This document shows, one piece after another, positions 1-7,895 of a DNA stretch of 64,000 nt. The position numbers and the translations under genes were made by a program. The notes beneath the pieces are model-generated. The model saw only the letters and a list, made by a program, of their open reading frames with translations, made no database searches and had not been told where the DNA came from. Location of the stretch: contig NZ_CAXUSG020000013.1 in the NCBI RefSeq assembly GCF_964253915.1, positions 81,198-145,197 of the forward strand, in the 5' to 3' direction. Origin of the DNA: Metarhizobium sp964253915 (GTDB taxonomy: Bacteria; Pseudomonadota; Alphaproteobacteria; Rhizobiales; Rhizobiaceae). Position 1 is the first letter of the stretch. The number at the start of each line of letters is the position of its first letter.

Positions 1-216
1 GCGTCGGCGCTGGGGGCGGGTATTTCGGCGGCGGTCGGATCCGGCTGGTTCCCGTCGTTCGATGCCGCGGTCGGCGCCATGACGCGGGTCGCGGAGCGTA
101 TCGAGCCGGACCTGTCGGCGGCGGCGCAATGGGAAGCCCTGTCGCGCAAGCAGGCGGCGGTCTATTTCGCCAACCGGCATCTCGAAGAGGTGGCGAAACA
201 GTATCAGGTCGAGTGA
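1..216 (+). CDS. FGGY-family carbohydrate kinase, C-terminal end (partial)
   Basis: The window opens inside a gene; the last 71 codons are visible and end at TGA 214-216. The glycine-rich stretch AALGAGISAAVGSGWF-like near the start and the closing helix are typical of the C-terminal ATP-binding lobe of FGGY sugar kinases such as xylulokinase. It converges on a xylitol-type dehydrogenase, and xylitol to xylulose to xylulose 5-phosphate is a natural pair of reactions, so a xylulokinase (xylB) is the best guess. The substrate cannot be decided from this fragment. Confidence 0.6.
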   Translation, partial: ASALGAGISAAVGSGWFPSFDAAVGAMTRVAERIEPDLSAAAQWEALSRKQAAVYFANRHLEEVAKQYQVE

Positions 217-225
217 TTGTTCGAT

Positions 226-266
226 TGCCATCCCTGTCGCGACAATGGCAGGGATGGCAGCTTTTG
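226..266 (+). terminator. Rho-independent terminator of the kinase gene
   Basis: The arm TGCCATCCCTG (226-236) pairs with CAGGGATGGCA (249-259) and is followed by TTTT at 262-265. It lies between two converging genes, so it probably ends the kinase transcript. Confidence 0.7.
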
Positions 267-268
267 CT

Positions 269-1312
269 TCACTCCATGACGATCTGCAGCTTTACGTCGC
301 TCGGCCGCGCTTCCACGGCGCGGTCGAAGGCCTTGATCGAGTCTTCGAAGCCGAAGGTGTCCGAGATCAGCGGCTTGAGATCGACGCGACCGGAGCCCAG
401 CAGGGCGATGGAGCGCTCGTATTGGTGGACGTAGCGGAAGACGGATTCGATGCGCAATTCCTTGGTGGAGGCCGTCGAGACGTCAAACGCAACAGGGTTT
501 ACCGGCAGGCCGACCGCGACGATGACGCCGCCCGGGCGCGGCAGGTCCATGATCGTCTCCCAGGCTTTTGGCGAACCGGAGCATTCGAAGATCACGTCGG
601 CACCCCACCCATCGGTCAGCGCTTTGACCTCGTCGGCAAGATTCTTCTCCCGGATATTGACCGGGATCACACCCTGATAGAGCGCTGCGATATCGAGCTT
701 AGGCTGCGCCAGATCGGCGACGATGGCGCGGGCGCAGCCGCCGGCGAGTGCTGCGATCGCCACCATGGTGCCGATTGGGCCGGCGCCGAGAACGACGGCG
801 GTATCGCCCGGAACGATCTTGGCCTTGGTCGCCGCCTGCATGCCGACCGCGAAAGGTTCGACCATGGCGCCTTCGGCAAAGCTGACATTGTCGGGAAGCT
901 TGTAGGTGTAGTTGGCGGGATGGACGACGTAGGGCGTCAGCACACCGTGCACCGGCGGCGTTGCCCAGAACACCACAGCCGGATCGACATTGTACATGCC
1001 GAGGCGGCTTGCCTTCGAATTGGGATCGGGAATGCCGGGCTCCATGCAGACGCGGTCGCCGACTTTCAGGTGGGAAACCCCTGCCCCGACCTCGACGACC
1101 GTGCCCGCCGCCTCGTGCCCGAGCACCATCGGCGCATTGACGACGAAGGGGCCGATCTTGCCGTGCGTGTAATAATGCACATCCGATCCGCAGACGCCGA
1201 CGGTGTGGATCTTGATCTTCACTTCGCCGGGACCGACCTCCATCGGCAGGTCGATATCACGCAGGGCCAGCTCATGCTGGCGTTCGAGAACAAGCGCACG
1301 CACTTTCGTCAT
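269..1312 (-). CDS. Zinc-dependent NAD(P) alcohol dehydrogenase, xylitol/sorbitol dehydrogenase type
   Basis: 347 aa medium-chain dehydrogenase that would oxidise a polyol such as xylitol to the ketose. Catalytic zinc ligands are visible as Cys41 (VCGSDVH), His66-Glu67 (GHE) and the Glu of MVEPFAVG near residue 150. The Rossmann glycine motif GAGPIG follows at about 177. The loop that holds the structural zinc in most relatives (four Cys) reads IPDPNSKASRLGMYN here and has no cysteine, as in Gluconobacter-type xylitol dehydrogenase. It converges on the sugar kinase gene, consistent with pentitol use. The ATG at 1312 lies about 6 bases after a GGAGG-like ribosome site. Family assignment is firm; xylitol as substrate is inferred. 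Confidence 0.85.
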   Translation of the reverse strand: MTKVRALVLERQHELALRDIDLPMEVGPGEVKIKIHTVGVCGSDVHYYTHGKIGPFVVNAPMVLGHEAAGTVVEVGAGVSHLKVGDRVCMEPGIPDPNSKASRLGMYNVDPAVVFWATPPVHGVLTPYVVHPANYTYKLPDNVSFAEGAMVEPFAVGMQAATKAKIVPGDTAVVLGAGPIGTMVAIAALAGGCARAIVADLAQPKLDIAALYQGVIPVNIREKNLADEVKALTDGWGADVIFECSGSPKAWETIMDLPRPGGVIVAVGLPVNPVAFDVSTASTKELRIESVFRYVHQYERSIALLGSGRVDLKPLISDTFGFEDSIKAFDRAVEARPSDVKLQIVME

Positions 1313-1440
1313 CGGATATATCCTCCCAGGTTGCCCTCCTATAACGCGCCGCCTTTGCTATCGTAAAGTGACAAAGGCGGCTCGAAATCCAGTGCATGCA
1401 TTTGGGGATGATATCTCCGGAAAGCGGCAACCTGCCGCTG

Positions 1441-1755
1441 TCAGTGACCGGCGTGGTGTTCATTGCGCTTGCGGGTCGCAGCGGCTTTTTTTGCCGAAGC
1501 GGAACGTTCGGCCGCTGACCGGTTGGCCGAGGCTTCGCCGCCTTTCTTGCCGCCCTTCTTTGCGGAGGCGTTGGTATCCGGATGGCCGCGGCCCGAGCCG
1601 GACTTGTTGCCGCCACCGCTGTCCTTGTTCACCGTCGCCCAGGCACGCCGCTCGGCCTCCTTCGTGGAAACGCCGTGCTCCTCGTAACCTTCGGCGATAT
1701 GATCGGCCTTGCGTTGCTGCTTTTCGGTGTATTTCGATTTGTCGCCTCTGGGCAT
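1441..1755 (-). CDS. Small basic KGG-rich protein (annotated in relatives as plasmid stabilisation protein)
   Basis: 104 aa, starting MPRGDKSKYT. The ATG at 1755 is chosen over a longer upstream frame because AAAAGGAGAA lies just before it. The first half is charged and helical with a recognisable TKEAERRAWATVN segment; the second half is low complexity, rich in Lys, Ala, Gly and Ser (SAKKGGKKGGEAS), resembling the KGG stress-protein motif. Rhizobial homologues are called plasmid stabilisation proteins, a name with little experimental support. An EcfG-like promoter lies 33 bases upstream, which suggests induction in the general stress response. The molecular role is unknown. Confidence 0.75.
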   Translation of the reverse strand: MPRGDKSKYTEKQQRKADHIAEGYEEHGVSTKEAERRAWATVNKDSGGGNKSGSGRGHPDTNASAKKGGKKGGEASANRSAAERSASAKKAAATRKRNEHHAGH

Positions 1756-1787
1756 GGTTTTTCTCCTTTTTCGAACCGTCCATTCGA

Positions 1788-1812
1788 AACCCGGAGATTG
1801 GGCAAATGTTCC
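1788..1812 (-). promoter_or_regulatory. Candidate EcfG (general stress sigma factor) promoter
   Basis: On the minus strand GGAAC (1812-1808) is followed after 16 bases by GGTT (1791-1788). The alphaproteobacterial EcfG/RpoE2 consensus is GGAAC-N16/17-cGTT. It sits 33 bases before the ATG of the KGG-rich gene at 1755, an ideal distance. Confidence 0.5.
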
Positions 1813-1819
1813 TCTTGCC

Positions 1820-2074
1820 TTAGCAGGACGCTTCCGGATCGGAGGTATAGAGAAGCGCCACCATACGGCCCTGCTCATCGACGAGGATCGTCGCCTTGAC
1901 CTCGTTGCAGCCCGACCGTTTCGTCACCGAGCTTGTCACGTCGTTATAGGAGAGTTGCACCTCCGGCAGTGGGGAAAAAGCAACATCGCTTTCGAGAGCG
2001 GCAGACGCAGGAACGACAGCGGACAAAAACAATCCTGCTGCCGCGATTGTGGTCGCGGACAGGTATCGAGACAT
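1820..2074 (-). CDS. Small secreted protein of unknown function
   Basis: 84 aa. The frame can be read from a TTG at 2086, but the ATG at 2074 is preferred because GGAG lies about 7 bases upstream. Residues 1-25 form a clear Sec signal peptide (MSRYLSATTIAAAGLFLSAV, cleavage after a PASA-like site). The mature part is about 60 aa with two cysteines (SGCNEVKA and the terminal Cys) that could form a disulfide. I do not recognise a named family. It faces the DUF4864 gene across a short divergent region with a symmetric EcfG-like site. Confidence 0.6.
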   Translation of the reverse strand: MSRYLSATTIAAAGLFLSAVVPASAALESDVAFSPLPEVQLSYNDVTSSVTKRSGCNEVKATILVDEQGRMVALLYTSDPEASC

Positions 2075-2105
2075 GACGTTCTCCAATTCATCCTTGATGA
2101 CAAAG

Positions 2106-2132
2106 GGAACTTGCGGCGCGCGATTTGGTTCC
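2106..2132. promoter_or_regulatory. Symmetric EcfG-like promoter between divergent genes
   Basis: GGAAC (2106-2110) and GTTCC (2128-2132) are inverted copies 17 bases apart. Read on either strand this gives GGAAC-N16-(G/A)GTT, close to the EcfG consensus, so one site could serve both the minus-strand gene at 2074 and the plus-strand gene at 2224. The -10 C of the consensus is missing on both strands. Confidence 0.35.
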
Positions 2133-2223
2133 GCGCTGACGTTTCAAGCAGAGAAATGCGGGATGAAACTTTCCAAAAGAACATTCCGTTCTAATATTCT
2201 TTCTTCACCGAAGGAGAATCACC

Positions 2224-2649
2224 ATGCGCCTTTCGCCAGTGCTTGCGGTCAGTGCCCTTCTTCTTGCCTTGCCGGTTGCTGCCCACGCCGAAGATCCCGT
2301 GGAGGCGGGCCAATCGATCATCGAGCGCCAGATCGCTGCTTTTCTCAAGAACGATGCCGATGCCGCCTATTCCTACGCCTCGCCGACGATCAGATCGATC
2401 TTTCCGGACAAGGGTCGCTTCTTCGATATGGTGCGGAAAAGTTATACGCCGGTGTACCGGCCCGGCAACTATGCCTTCGGCCGCTCGAAGAGCATCAATG
2501 GCGGCGAGACGGTGATCCAGGAGCTGCTGATCACCGGCACGGAAGGCAAGGATTATTCGGCTGTCTACCAGCTGCAGCGCCAGCCGGACGGCAGCTACAA
2601 GATCAACGGCGTGCAGATGCTCCGCACGACGCAGAGCACCGGCATCTGA
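2224..2649 (+). CDS. DUF4864 secreted protein
   Basis: 141 aa. ATG at 2224 follows AAGGAGAATCACC, a strong ribosome site. Residues 1-22 are a Sec signal peptide ending in VAAHA. The mature part looks like an NTF2-like fold domain (IIERQIAAFLKNDADAAYSY, later YQLQRQPDGSYKINGVQML), matching DUF4864 proteins common in Rhizobiales. It probably acts in the periplasm. No enzyme motif is visible and the function is unknown. Confidence 0.8.
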   Translation: MRLSPVLAVSALLLALPVAAHAEDPVEAGQSIIERQIAAFLKNDADAAYSYASPTIRSIFPDKGRFFDMVRKSYTPVYRPGNYAFGRSKSINGGETVIQELLITGTEGKDYSAVYQLQRQPDGSYKINGVQMLRTTQSTGI

Positions 2650-2658
2650 CGTTTCGCC

Positions 2659-3789
2659 TCAGCGCGGGGGAATGTCGCCCTGCGCCCAGTTTTCAAGCGT
2701 TTCGGCGTAGAAATCGCGGAAACGGCCCTCTTCGATGGATTTGCGGATGCCCTGCATCAGCTGCTGGTAATAGTGCAGGTTGTTCCACGACAAGAGCATG
2801 CCGCCCAGCGCTTCATTGGAGCGGACGAGGTGATGCAGGTAGGCGCGGGAATAATCTCGCGCTGCCGGACAAGTCGATTCCTCGTCGAGCGGACGGGTGT
2901 CCTCGGCGTGGCGGGCATTGCGGATGTTGACCTTGCCGCGGCGCGTGAAGGCCAGCCCGTGACGGCCGGAGCGGGTCGGCATGACGCAGTCGAACATGTC
3001 GATGCCGCGCGCCACCGATTTCAGGATATCGTCCGGTGTGCCGACGCCCATCAGGTAACGCGGCTTTTCGGTGGGCAGCACCGGCAGAGTAATGTCGAGC
3101 ATTTCGAGCATGACCTGCTGCGGCTCGCCCACCGCCAGGCCGCCGACGGCATAACCCTTGAGATCGAGCTGTTTCAGGCCTTCGGCGGAGCGCACGCGCA
3201 ATGCCGGCACGTCGCCTCCCTGGACGATGCCGAACATTGCCTTGCCCGGCTGTTCGCCAAAAGCGATGCGGCAGCGTTCGGCCCAGCGCAGCGACATTTC
3301 CATGGCGCGCTCGATCTCTTTCGGTTCGGCCGGCAGTGCCACGCATTCGTCGAGCTGCATCTGGATGTCGCTGTCGAGCAGGCCCTGGATCTCGATCGAG
3401 CGTTCCGGCGACATATGGTGCGTCGAGCCGTCGACATGGCTCTTGAAGGTGACGCCCTGTTCGTCGAGCTTGCGCAGGCCGGAGAGCGACATGACCTGGA
3501 AGCCGCCGCTGTCGGTGAGGATCGGGTGCGGCCAGCGGATCAGCTCATGCAAGCCGCCGAGGCGGGCGACACGTTCGGCGCCGGGCCGCAGCATCAGGTG
3601 ATAGGTGTTGCCGAGGATGATGTCGGCGCCGCTCTCGCGCACCTGGTCGAGATACATTGCCTTGACGGTGCCGACGGTGCCGACCGGCATGAAGGCCGGG
3701 GTGCGGATCGTTCCGCGCGGCATGGTGATCTCGCCGAGGCGGGCGCCGCCCTCGACCTTCTTCAGGTTGAATTGAAAGGTTTCGCTCAT
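2659..3789 (-). CDS. tgt: tRNA-guanine transglycosylase (queuine tRNA-ribosyltransferase)
   Basis: 376 aa, full length. It exchanges guanine 34 of GUN anticodons for preQ1, the committed tRNA step of queuosine synthesis. Visible are the DSGGFQVMSL motif with the active-site Asp, the GGLAVGE substrate loop and a DCVMPTRSGRHG block with the nucleophile Asp. The usual zinc site CxCxxC...H is reduced to one Cys (ESTCPAARDYSRAYLHH), which is odd. Its ATG overlaps the queA stop by one base (TGATG), so the two are translationally coupled and act in consecutive steps. Confidence 0.95.
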   Translation of the reverse strand: MSETFQFNLKKVEGGARLGEITMPRGTIRTPAFMPVGTVGTVKAMYLDQVRESGADIILGNTYHLMLRPGAERVARLGGLHELIRWPHPILTDSGGFQVMSLSGLRKLDEQGVTFKSHVDGSTHHMSPERSIEIQGLLDSDIQMQLDECVALPAEPKEIERAMEMSLRWAERCRIAFGEQPGKAMFGIVQGGDVPALRVRSAEGLKQLDLKGYAVGGLAVGEPQQVMLEMLDITLPVLPTEKPRYLMGVGTPDDILKSVARGIDMFDCVMPTRSGRHGLAFTRRGKVNIRNARHAEDTRPLDEESTCPAARDYSRAYLHHLVRSNEALGGMLLSWNNLHYYQQLMQGIRKSIEEGRFRDFYAETLENWAQGDIPPR

Positions 3790-4871
3790 CAGTCTTTCCG
3801 GAAAAGCAGGCTGGCATCGCCATAAGAATAGAAGCGATAGCCGGTTTCGATGGCATGCGCATAGGCCGCCTGCATGGCCTCCAGGCCGCTGAAGGCCGAG
3901 ACCAGCATGAACAGCGTCGAACGCGGCAGGTGAAAATTGGTCATCAGCATGTCCACCGCCTTGAATCGGTAGCCGGGGGTGATGAAGATGCCGGTTGCGC
4001 CGGACCAGGGCTTGATCGTGCCATCGGCTTCGGCGGCACTTTCGATCAGCCGCAACGAGGTGGTGCCGACGCAGACGATCCGACCGCCCCTCGCCCTGAC
4101 CGCATTAAGTTTGCCTGCCGTCACGGCGTCGACGTGGCCGATTTCCTGATGCATCTTGTGGTCGGCCGTATCGTCCGCCTTGACCGGCAGGAAGGTGCCG
4201 GCACCGACATGCAGCGTGACGAAATGCCGTTCGATACCGGCTTTGTCGAGTGTCTCGAACAGGCTTGGGGTGAAATGCAAGCCGGCCGTGGGGGCTGCAA
4301 CGGCACCCTCCTCCCGCGCGTAGATCGTCTGGTAGTCGCGGCGATCCTGCTCGTCATCCGGGCGTTTGGCGGCGATGTAGGGCGGCAGTGGAATATGGCC
4401 GGCGGTGGCGATGGCCTCGTCGAGTGCCGGGCCGGAGAGATCGAACCGCAAGGTGACTTCGCCGCCTTCGCCTTTCTCCTCGACGGTGGCGTCGAGCGTC
4501 CCGAGCAGGCAGACCTCGCCGGTGTGGCCGAAGCTGATGCGGTCGCCGACCTTGATGCGTTTTCCGGGCTTGGCAAAAGCCTTCCAACGTTCCGGCGAAA
4601 CACGCATGTGCAGCGTTGCCGAAACCTGCTGGCCGCCGGCGCCGTCGCGCCGCCGGATGCCTTCAAGCTGGGCGGGAATGACCTTGGTGTCGTTGAACAC
4701 CAGCGCATCGCCGGGCCGCAGGAAGGATGGCAGGTCGCCGACGCGATGATCGGTCAGCAAGGCTTCGCCATCCGGCTGCACGACGAGCAGGCGGGCGCTT
4801 TCGCGCGGTTCTGCCGGTCGCAGCGCGATGTTTTCCTCGGGAAGATCGAAATCGAAGAGATCGACGCGCAT
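3789..4871 (-). CDS. queA: S-adenosylmethionine:tRNA ribosyltransferase-isomerase
   Basis: 360 aa, normal length. It transfers the ribosyl part of S-adenosylmethionine to preQ1 in tRNA, giving epoxyqueuosine, directly after Tgt. The N-terminus DLFDFDLPEENIALRPAEPR and the blocks LHVGAGTFLPVK, HKMHQEIG and MLMTNFHLPRSTLFMLVSAF are diagnostic. The stop overlaps the tgt start. The upstream DMT transporter ends 3 bases before it on the same strand, so the three may be one transcript. Confidence 0.96.
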   Translation of the reverse strand: MRVDLFDFDLPEENIALRPAEPRESARLLVVQPDGEALLTDHRVGDLPSFLRPGDALVFNDTKVIPAQLEGIRRRDGAGGQQVSATLHMRVSPERWKAFAKPGKRIKVGDRISFGHTGEVCLLGTLDATVEEKGEGGEVTLRFDLSGPALDEAIATAGHIPLPPYIAAKRPDDEQDRRDYQTIYAREEGAVAAPTAGLHFTPSLFETLDKAGIERHFVTLHVGAGTFLPVKADDTADHKMHQEIGHVDAVTAGKLNAVRARGGRIVCVGTTSLRLIESAAEADGTIKPWSGATGIFITPGYRFKAVDMLMTNFHLPRSTLFMLVSAFSGLEAMQAAYAHAIETGYRFYSYGDASLLFRKD

Positions 4872-4874
4872 GGC

Positions 4875-5324
4875 TTAGAACATCCGGATCATGAGAACGC
4901 CGACACACAGAAGGACGGCTCCTGCCAGTCGCCCCAGGCTGAGTTCGCGCACGGCAACGCCGAGGAGGCCGAACCGGTCGATGAATAGTCCGGCACAGAG
5001 CTGGCCGGCGATCGCAAATGCCATCAGCGCGGTTGCGCCGATGCGCGGTGTCAAAAGCACCGACGCGGTGACGTAGAAGCCGCCGAGACAACCACCAACG
5101 ACATACAGCCAGGGAGCCGGTGCGCGCCAATCCAGCACCGTGCCCTCAACGCGGGAAAAGGCAAAGGTGACGATACCGAGTACGATGGCGCCGGCCACGA
5201 ACGAAATCATCGCCGCGGCAACCGGCAGGCCCAGGCCGCGGCCGAGCTGTGCATTGATCGGGGCCTGAAATGCGATGCAGGCGCCTGCGACAATGCCGAA
5301 CAGCGCCCATAAAATTCCAGCCAT
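4875..5324 (-). CDS. DMT-family (DUF606/YdcZ) membrane protein
   Basis: 149 aa, very hydrophobic, with about five membrane spans. The N-terminal AFQAPINAQLGRGLGLPVAA is the hallmark of the YdcZ/DUF606 family within the drug/metabolite transporter superfamily. It ends only 3 bases before queA, but a role in queuosine is not implied by the sequence. Substrate unknown. Confidence 0.8.
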   Translation of the reverse strand: MAGILWALFGIVAGACIAFQAPINAQLGRGLGLPVAAAMISFVAGAIVLGIVTFAFSRVEGTVLDWRAPAPWLYVVGGCLGGFYVTASVLLTPRIGATALMAFAIAGQLCAGLFIDRFGLLGVAVRELSLGRLAGAVLLCVGVLMIRMF

Positions 5325-5354
5325 GACAACGGATCCCTGGAAGAATGTCGTCTA

Positions 5355-5457
5355 AAGCAATTTCGGCAAAAGTGCTGAGCGGTTTTGCGTCGGGAATTGC
5401 TTAGAAACAAAAACGATAGAGTGTTTTGGCGATTCGGAGAAAAGCGGAAACGCTCTA
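5355..5457. repeat. Rhizobiales intergenic inverted repeat element
   Basis: AAGCAATT (5355-5362) pairs with AATTGCTT (5395-5402), followed by a second imperfect stem, AGAGTGTTT (about 5418) with AAACGCTCT (about 5457). The core AGCGGTTTTGCGTCGGG is one I recognise from many copies between genes in Rhizobium and Agrobacterium genomes. It is non-coding. Confidence 0.6.
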
Positions 5458-5467
5458 AGTGAAAACG

Positions 5468-5498
5468 CAAAAACCGCCCCGGACATGCAGGGCGGTTT
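5468..5498 (-). terminator. Terminator of the downstream cyclophilin gene
   Basis: AAACCGCCC (5471-5479) pairs with GGGCGGTTT (5490-5498); on the minus strand it is followed by TTTTTG. It lies just after the stop of the cyclophilin gene at 5516. Confidence 0.75.
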
Positions 5499-5515
5499 CG
5501 CGATGGCAAGAATGA

Positions 5516-6031
5516 TCAGGCTGCGGCGTCTGCTGCAACGCGTGCGGAAACGATCGAGTCGGGATCGCGCACCGGCTCGCCGCGCTTGATCTTGTCGACG
5601 TTGTCCATGCCTTCGATGACCTGACCCCAGACGGAATACTGCTTGTTCAGCCAGGGCGCATCGGTGAAGCAGATGAAGAACTGCGAGTTGGCCGAGTTCG
5701 GGTTCTGCGAGCGGGCCATCGAGCAGGTACCGCGCGTATGCGAGGTTGCCGAAAATTCCGCCTTCAGGTCCGGCTTCGAAGAGCCGCCCATGCCGGCACG
5801 GCCGGGGTTGAAGGTTTCCGAACCCTGCTTGCCATACTCGACGTCGCCGGTCTGGGCCATGAAATCTTCGATGACGCGGTGGAACACGACGCCGTCATAG
5901 GCCTTTTCGCGGGCCAGTTCCTTGATGCGGGCAACATGCTCCGGCGCCACTTCCGGCAAAAGCTGAATGACAACCTTGCCCTTGGTGGTTTCGAGGATGA
6001 GCGTGTTTTCGGGATCCTTGATCTCGGCCAT
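5516..6031 (-). CDS. ppiB: Peptidyl-prolyl cis-trans isomerase, cytoplasmic cyclophilin
   Basis: 171 aa, no signal peptide. Cyclophilin blocks are clear: the catalytic FHRVIEDFMAQTGD (Arg and Phe), GTCSMARSQNPNSANSQFFI and the Trp-containing LNKQYSVWGQVIEGMDNVDK. It catalyses proline isomerisation during protein folding. It stands 34 bases after a second cyclophilin with a signal peptide, so the pair are a cytoplasmic and an exported paralogue in one operon. Confidence 0.95.
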   Translation of the reverse strand: MAEIKDPENTLILETTKGKVVIQLLPEVAPEHVARIKELAREKAYDGVVFHRVIEDFMAQTGDVEYGKQGSETFNPGRAGMGGSSKPDLKAEFSATSHTRGTCSMARSQNPNSANSQFFICFTDAPWLNKQYSVWGQVIEGMDNVDKIKRGEPVRDPDSIVSARVAADAAA

Positions 6032-6065
6032 GTGTTTCTCCTTTATGGGTACGCTGGTGCGCTGA

Positions 6066-6635
6066 TTATTTGCCGACGGTGACCTTGATCATCCGATCGG
6101 GATCGCTGACTTCGCCGTTCTGGCCTTCGCCACGCTTGATCTTGTCGACATTTTCCATGCCCGAGACGACCTTGCCGACAACGGTATACTGGCCGTTGAG
6201 GAAGTCGCCGTCGGCGAACATGATGAAGAACTGAGAGTTGGCGGAGTTCGGGTCCTGGGAGCGGGCCATGCCGACGGTGCCGCGCTTGAAGGGCACTTCG
6301 GAAAACTCGGCGGGGATATCGGGAAGTTTCGAACCGCCGGTGCCGGCAGCAGATGCGTCGAAACCGTCGTTCATGTCGCCGTACTGGACGTCGCCGGTCT
6401 GGGCCATGAAGCCTTCGATGACGCGGTGGAAGGCGACGTTGTCATATTCGCCGTTCTTGGCGAGCGTTTCGATCTGCGCGACGTGCTTGGGCGCCGACTT
6501 CGGGTCGAGTTCGATGACAACAGGACCATCCTTCAGCTGGATGGTGAGGAAATTCTGCGCCTGCTGGGCGATGACTTCGCCGGCGAAGGAGGCGACATAG
6601 AGGACCGCCGCAAAGGCGAGAGTAAAATATTTCAT
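6066..6635 (-). CDS. Peptidyl-prolyl cis-trans isomerase, exported cyclophilin
   Basis: 189 aa from ATG 6635, chosen because GGAG lies 6 bases upstream; a longer in-frame start exists. Residues 1-22 (MKYFTLAFAAVLYVASFAGE) form a signal peptide, so it folds proteins in the periplasm. Catalytic motifs FHRVIEGFMAQTGD and GTVGMARSQDPNSANSQFFI are intact. It lies 26 bases after coaD and upstream of the cytoplasmic paralogue. The usual symbol in relatives is ppiA. Confidence 0.92.
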   Translation of the reverse strand: MKYFTLAFAAVLYVASFAGEVIAQQAQNFLTIQLKDGPVVIELDPKSAPKHVAQIETLAKNGEYDNVAFHRVIEGFMAQTGDVQYGDMNDGFDASAAGTGGSKLPDIPAEFSEVPFKRGTVGMARSQDPNSANSQFFIMFADGDFLNGQYTVVGKVVSGMENVDKIKRGEGQNGEVSDPDRMIKVTVGK

Positions 6636-6661
6636 GTGAGCTCCATTCGTATGGCTAAGGC

Positions 6662-7156
6662 TCAAGACGCAAAACGGGCCTTGAGCGCCCGGAAAACCGT
6701 AGCGGGAACAAAACCACTGACATCCCCGCCCATCGCTGCGATCTGGCGCACCAATGTGGCGGTAATGGGCCGCGAGGCCGGTTCCGCCGGCAGGAAGACG
6801 GTCTGGACATCCGGCGCCATGCGCCGGTTCATACCCGCCATCTGCATTTCGTAATCGAGATCCGTGCCGTCGCGCAAGCCGCGGATGAGCAGGCTGGCGC
6901 CATGCTCGCGCGCCGCATCGACGACGAGATTGCCGAAAGACACGACCGAAACACCGTCTGCCTTTTCCGGCAGCGCCTCGGTGATCACCGCCCGGATGAG
7001 ATCCGCCCGCTCTCCGAAGGAAAACAACGGCGTCTTGCCCGGATGAACACCGATGGCGACGATGACCCGCGGCGTCACCTCGAGGGCCTGGACGAGAATG
7101 TCCAGATGCCCGTTGGTCATCGGATCGAAGGACCCAGGATAAAAAGCTGTGATCAT
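6662..7156 (-). CDS. coaD: Phosphopantetheine adenylyltransferase
   Basis: 164 aa from ATG 7156 (ATGATCACAGC), the normal length; the open frame extends further upstream but without family similarity. It joins ATP and 4'-phosphopantetheine to form dephospho-CoA. Visible are the nucleotidyltransferase motif GSFDPMTNGHLDI (TxGH), the GLRDGTDLDYE loop and the ATP-binding ITATLVRQIA near the C-terminus. First gene of a probable coaD-cyclophilin-cyclophilin operon. Confidence 0.96.
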   Translation of the reverse strand: MITAFYPGSFDPMTNGHLDILVQALEVTPRVIVAIGVHPGKTPLFSFGERADLIRAVITEALPEKADGVSVVSFGNLVVDAAREHGASLLIRGLRDGTDLDYEMQMAGMNRRMAPDVQTVFLPAEPASRPITATLVRQIAAMGGDVSGFVPATVFRALKARFAS

Positions 7157-7363
7157 GATCGCCCGGCTTTCAGTTTCGAGGCCTTTTGTCACGGAAGAGC
7201 CGGCGCTGCAAGCCTTTTGCGGCTTTCGCCCTGCCCTGCCCCGTACCCTTGCAGGTGAACCGCTGATGAATGCGCCATTCAAGCCCGTTTCAGCCTGAAA
7301 ATGGTTGGATTGCGGCAAGGATGAGGCGGGTGCCGCCTCGCAGAATACGGGACGGAAAAGACG

Positions 7364-7576
7364 ATGCTTGTGTTGCTGACCCTCGGCACTGTGGCCGCCT
7401 CGCTTGTGCTCGAATGGGCTTACCACCGGCTCGACCGGACCTGCAGCGTCGAGTGGCGGACGCCGGCGGCGTGGCGCCATCTGGCCGCAGAAATTGCCGG
7501 CCCCCGCGGCCAGCGCAAGCCGATGCGGCTCCAGAAAGCTGAACGCCAGATGAACGGGCCATTCAAAGAGGCTTAA
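7364..7576 (+). CDS. Possible small membrane-anchored protein
   Basis: 70 aa, starting MLVLLTLGTVAASLVLEWAY, one predicted membrane segment followed by a charged tail rich in Arg, Lys and Gln. A weak GGAAAAG ribosome site precedes ATG 7364. No family recognised. It may be real because two further small membrane ORFs follow on the same strand. Confidence 0.35.
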   Translation: MLVLLTLGTVAASLVLEWAYHRLDRTCSVEWRTPAAWRHLAAEIAGPRGQRKPMRLQKAERQMNGPFKEA

Positions 7577-7656
7577 GACGGATTTTGGTTAAGGTAATCT
7601 CACCAGCACCCTGGAACAAATTTTAACCCAGCGCATTTAGATACCGGAAAGCAGAG

Positions 7657-7845
7657 ATGCAAAAAAATCTGAAGAGAAACAAACTCATGTTCGACAAGAT
7701 TTCGATGATCAGCCTGGTCTGGATGTGCATGGTTGGAGCCATGCTGACGGCGACCGTCTCGCTCTACGGCGAAAACGGCACCGCCGTCGCTAAAACCGGC
7801 GTCACCGAAGTAACAGCGCGTTCATACAAGCTCAGCCAATATTAA
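7657..7845 (+). CDS. Possible small membrane protein
   Basis: 62 aa from ATG 7657; an inner ATG at 7687 (MFDKISMISLVWMCM) may be the true start. One hydrophobic segment (about residues 16-36) would place it in the inner membrane with a short periplasmic C-terminus ending RSYKLSQY. Codon use fits the neighbours. No family recognised. Confidence 0.4.
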   Translation: MQKNLKRNKLMFDKISMISLVWMCMVGAMLTATVSLYGENGTAVAKTGVTEVTARSYKLSQY

Positions 7846-7895
7846 GGGCAAGACAGGCGGCAACGATCGCCACTCACCAGGGAAAGGAAAGATCC

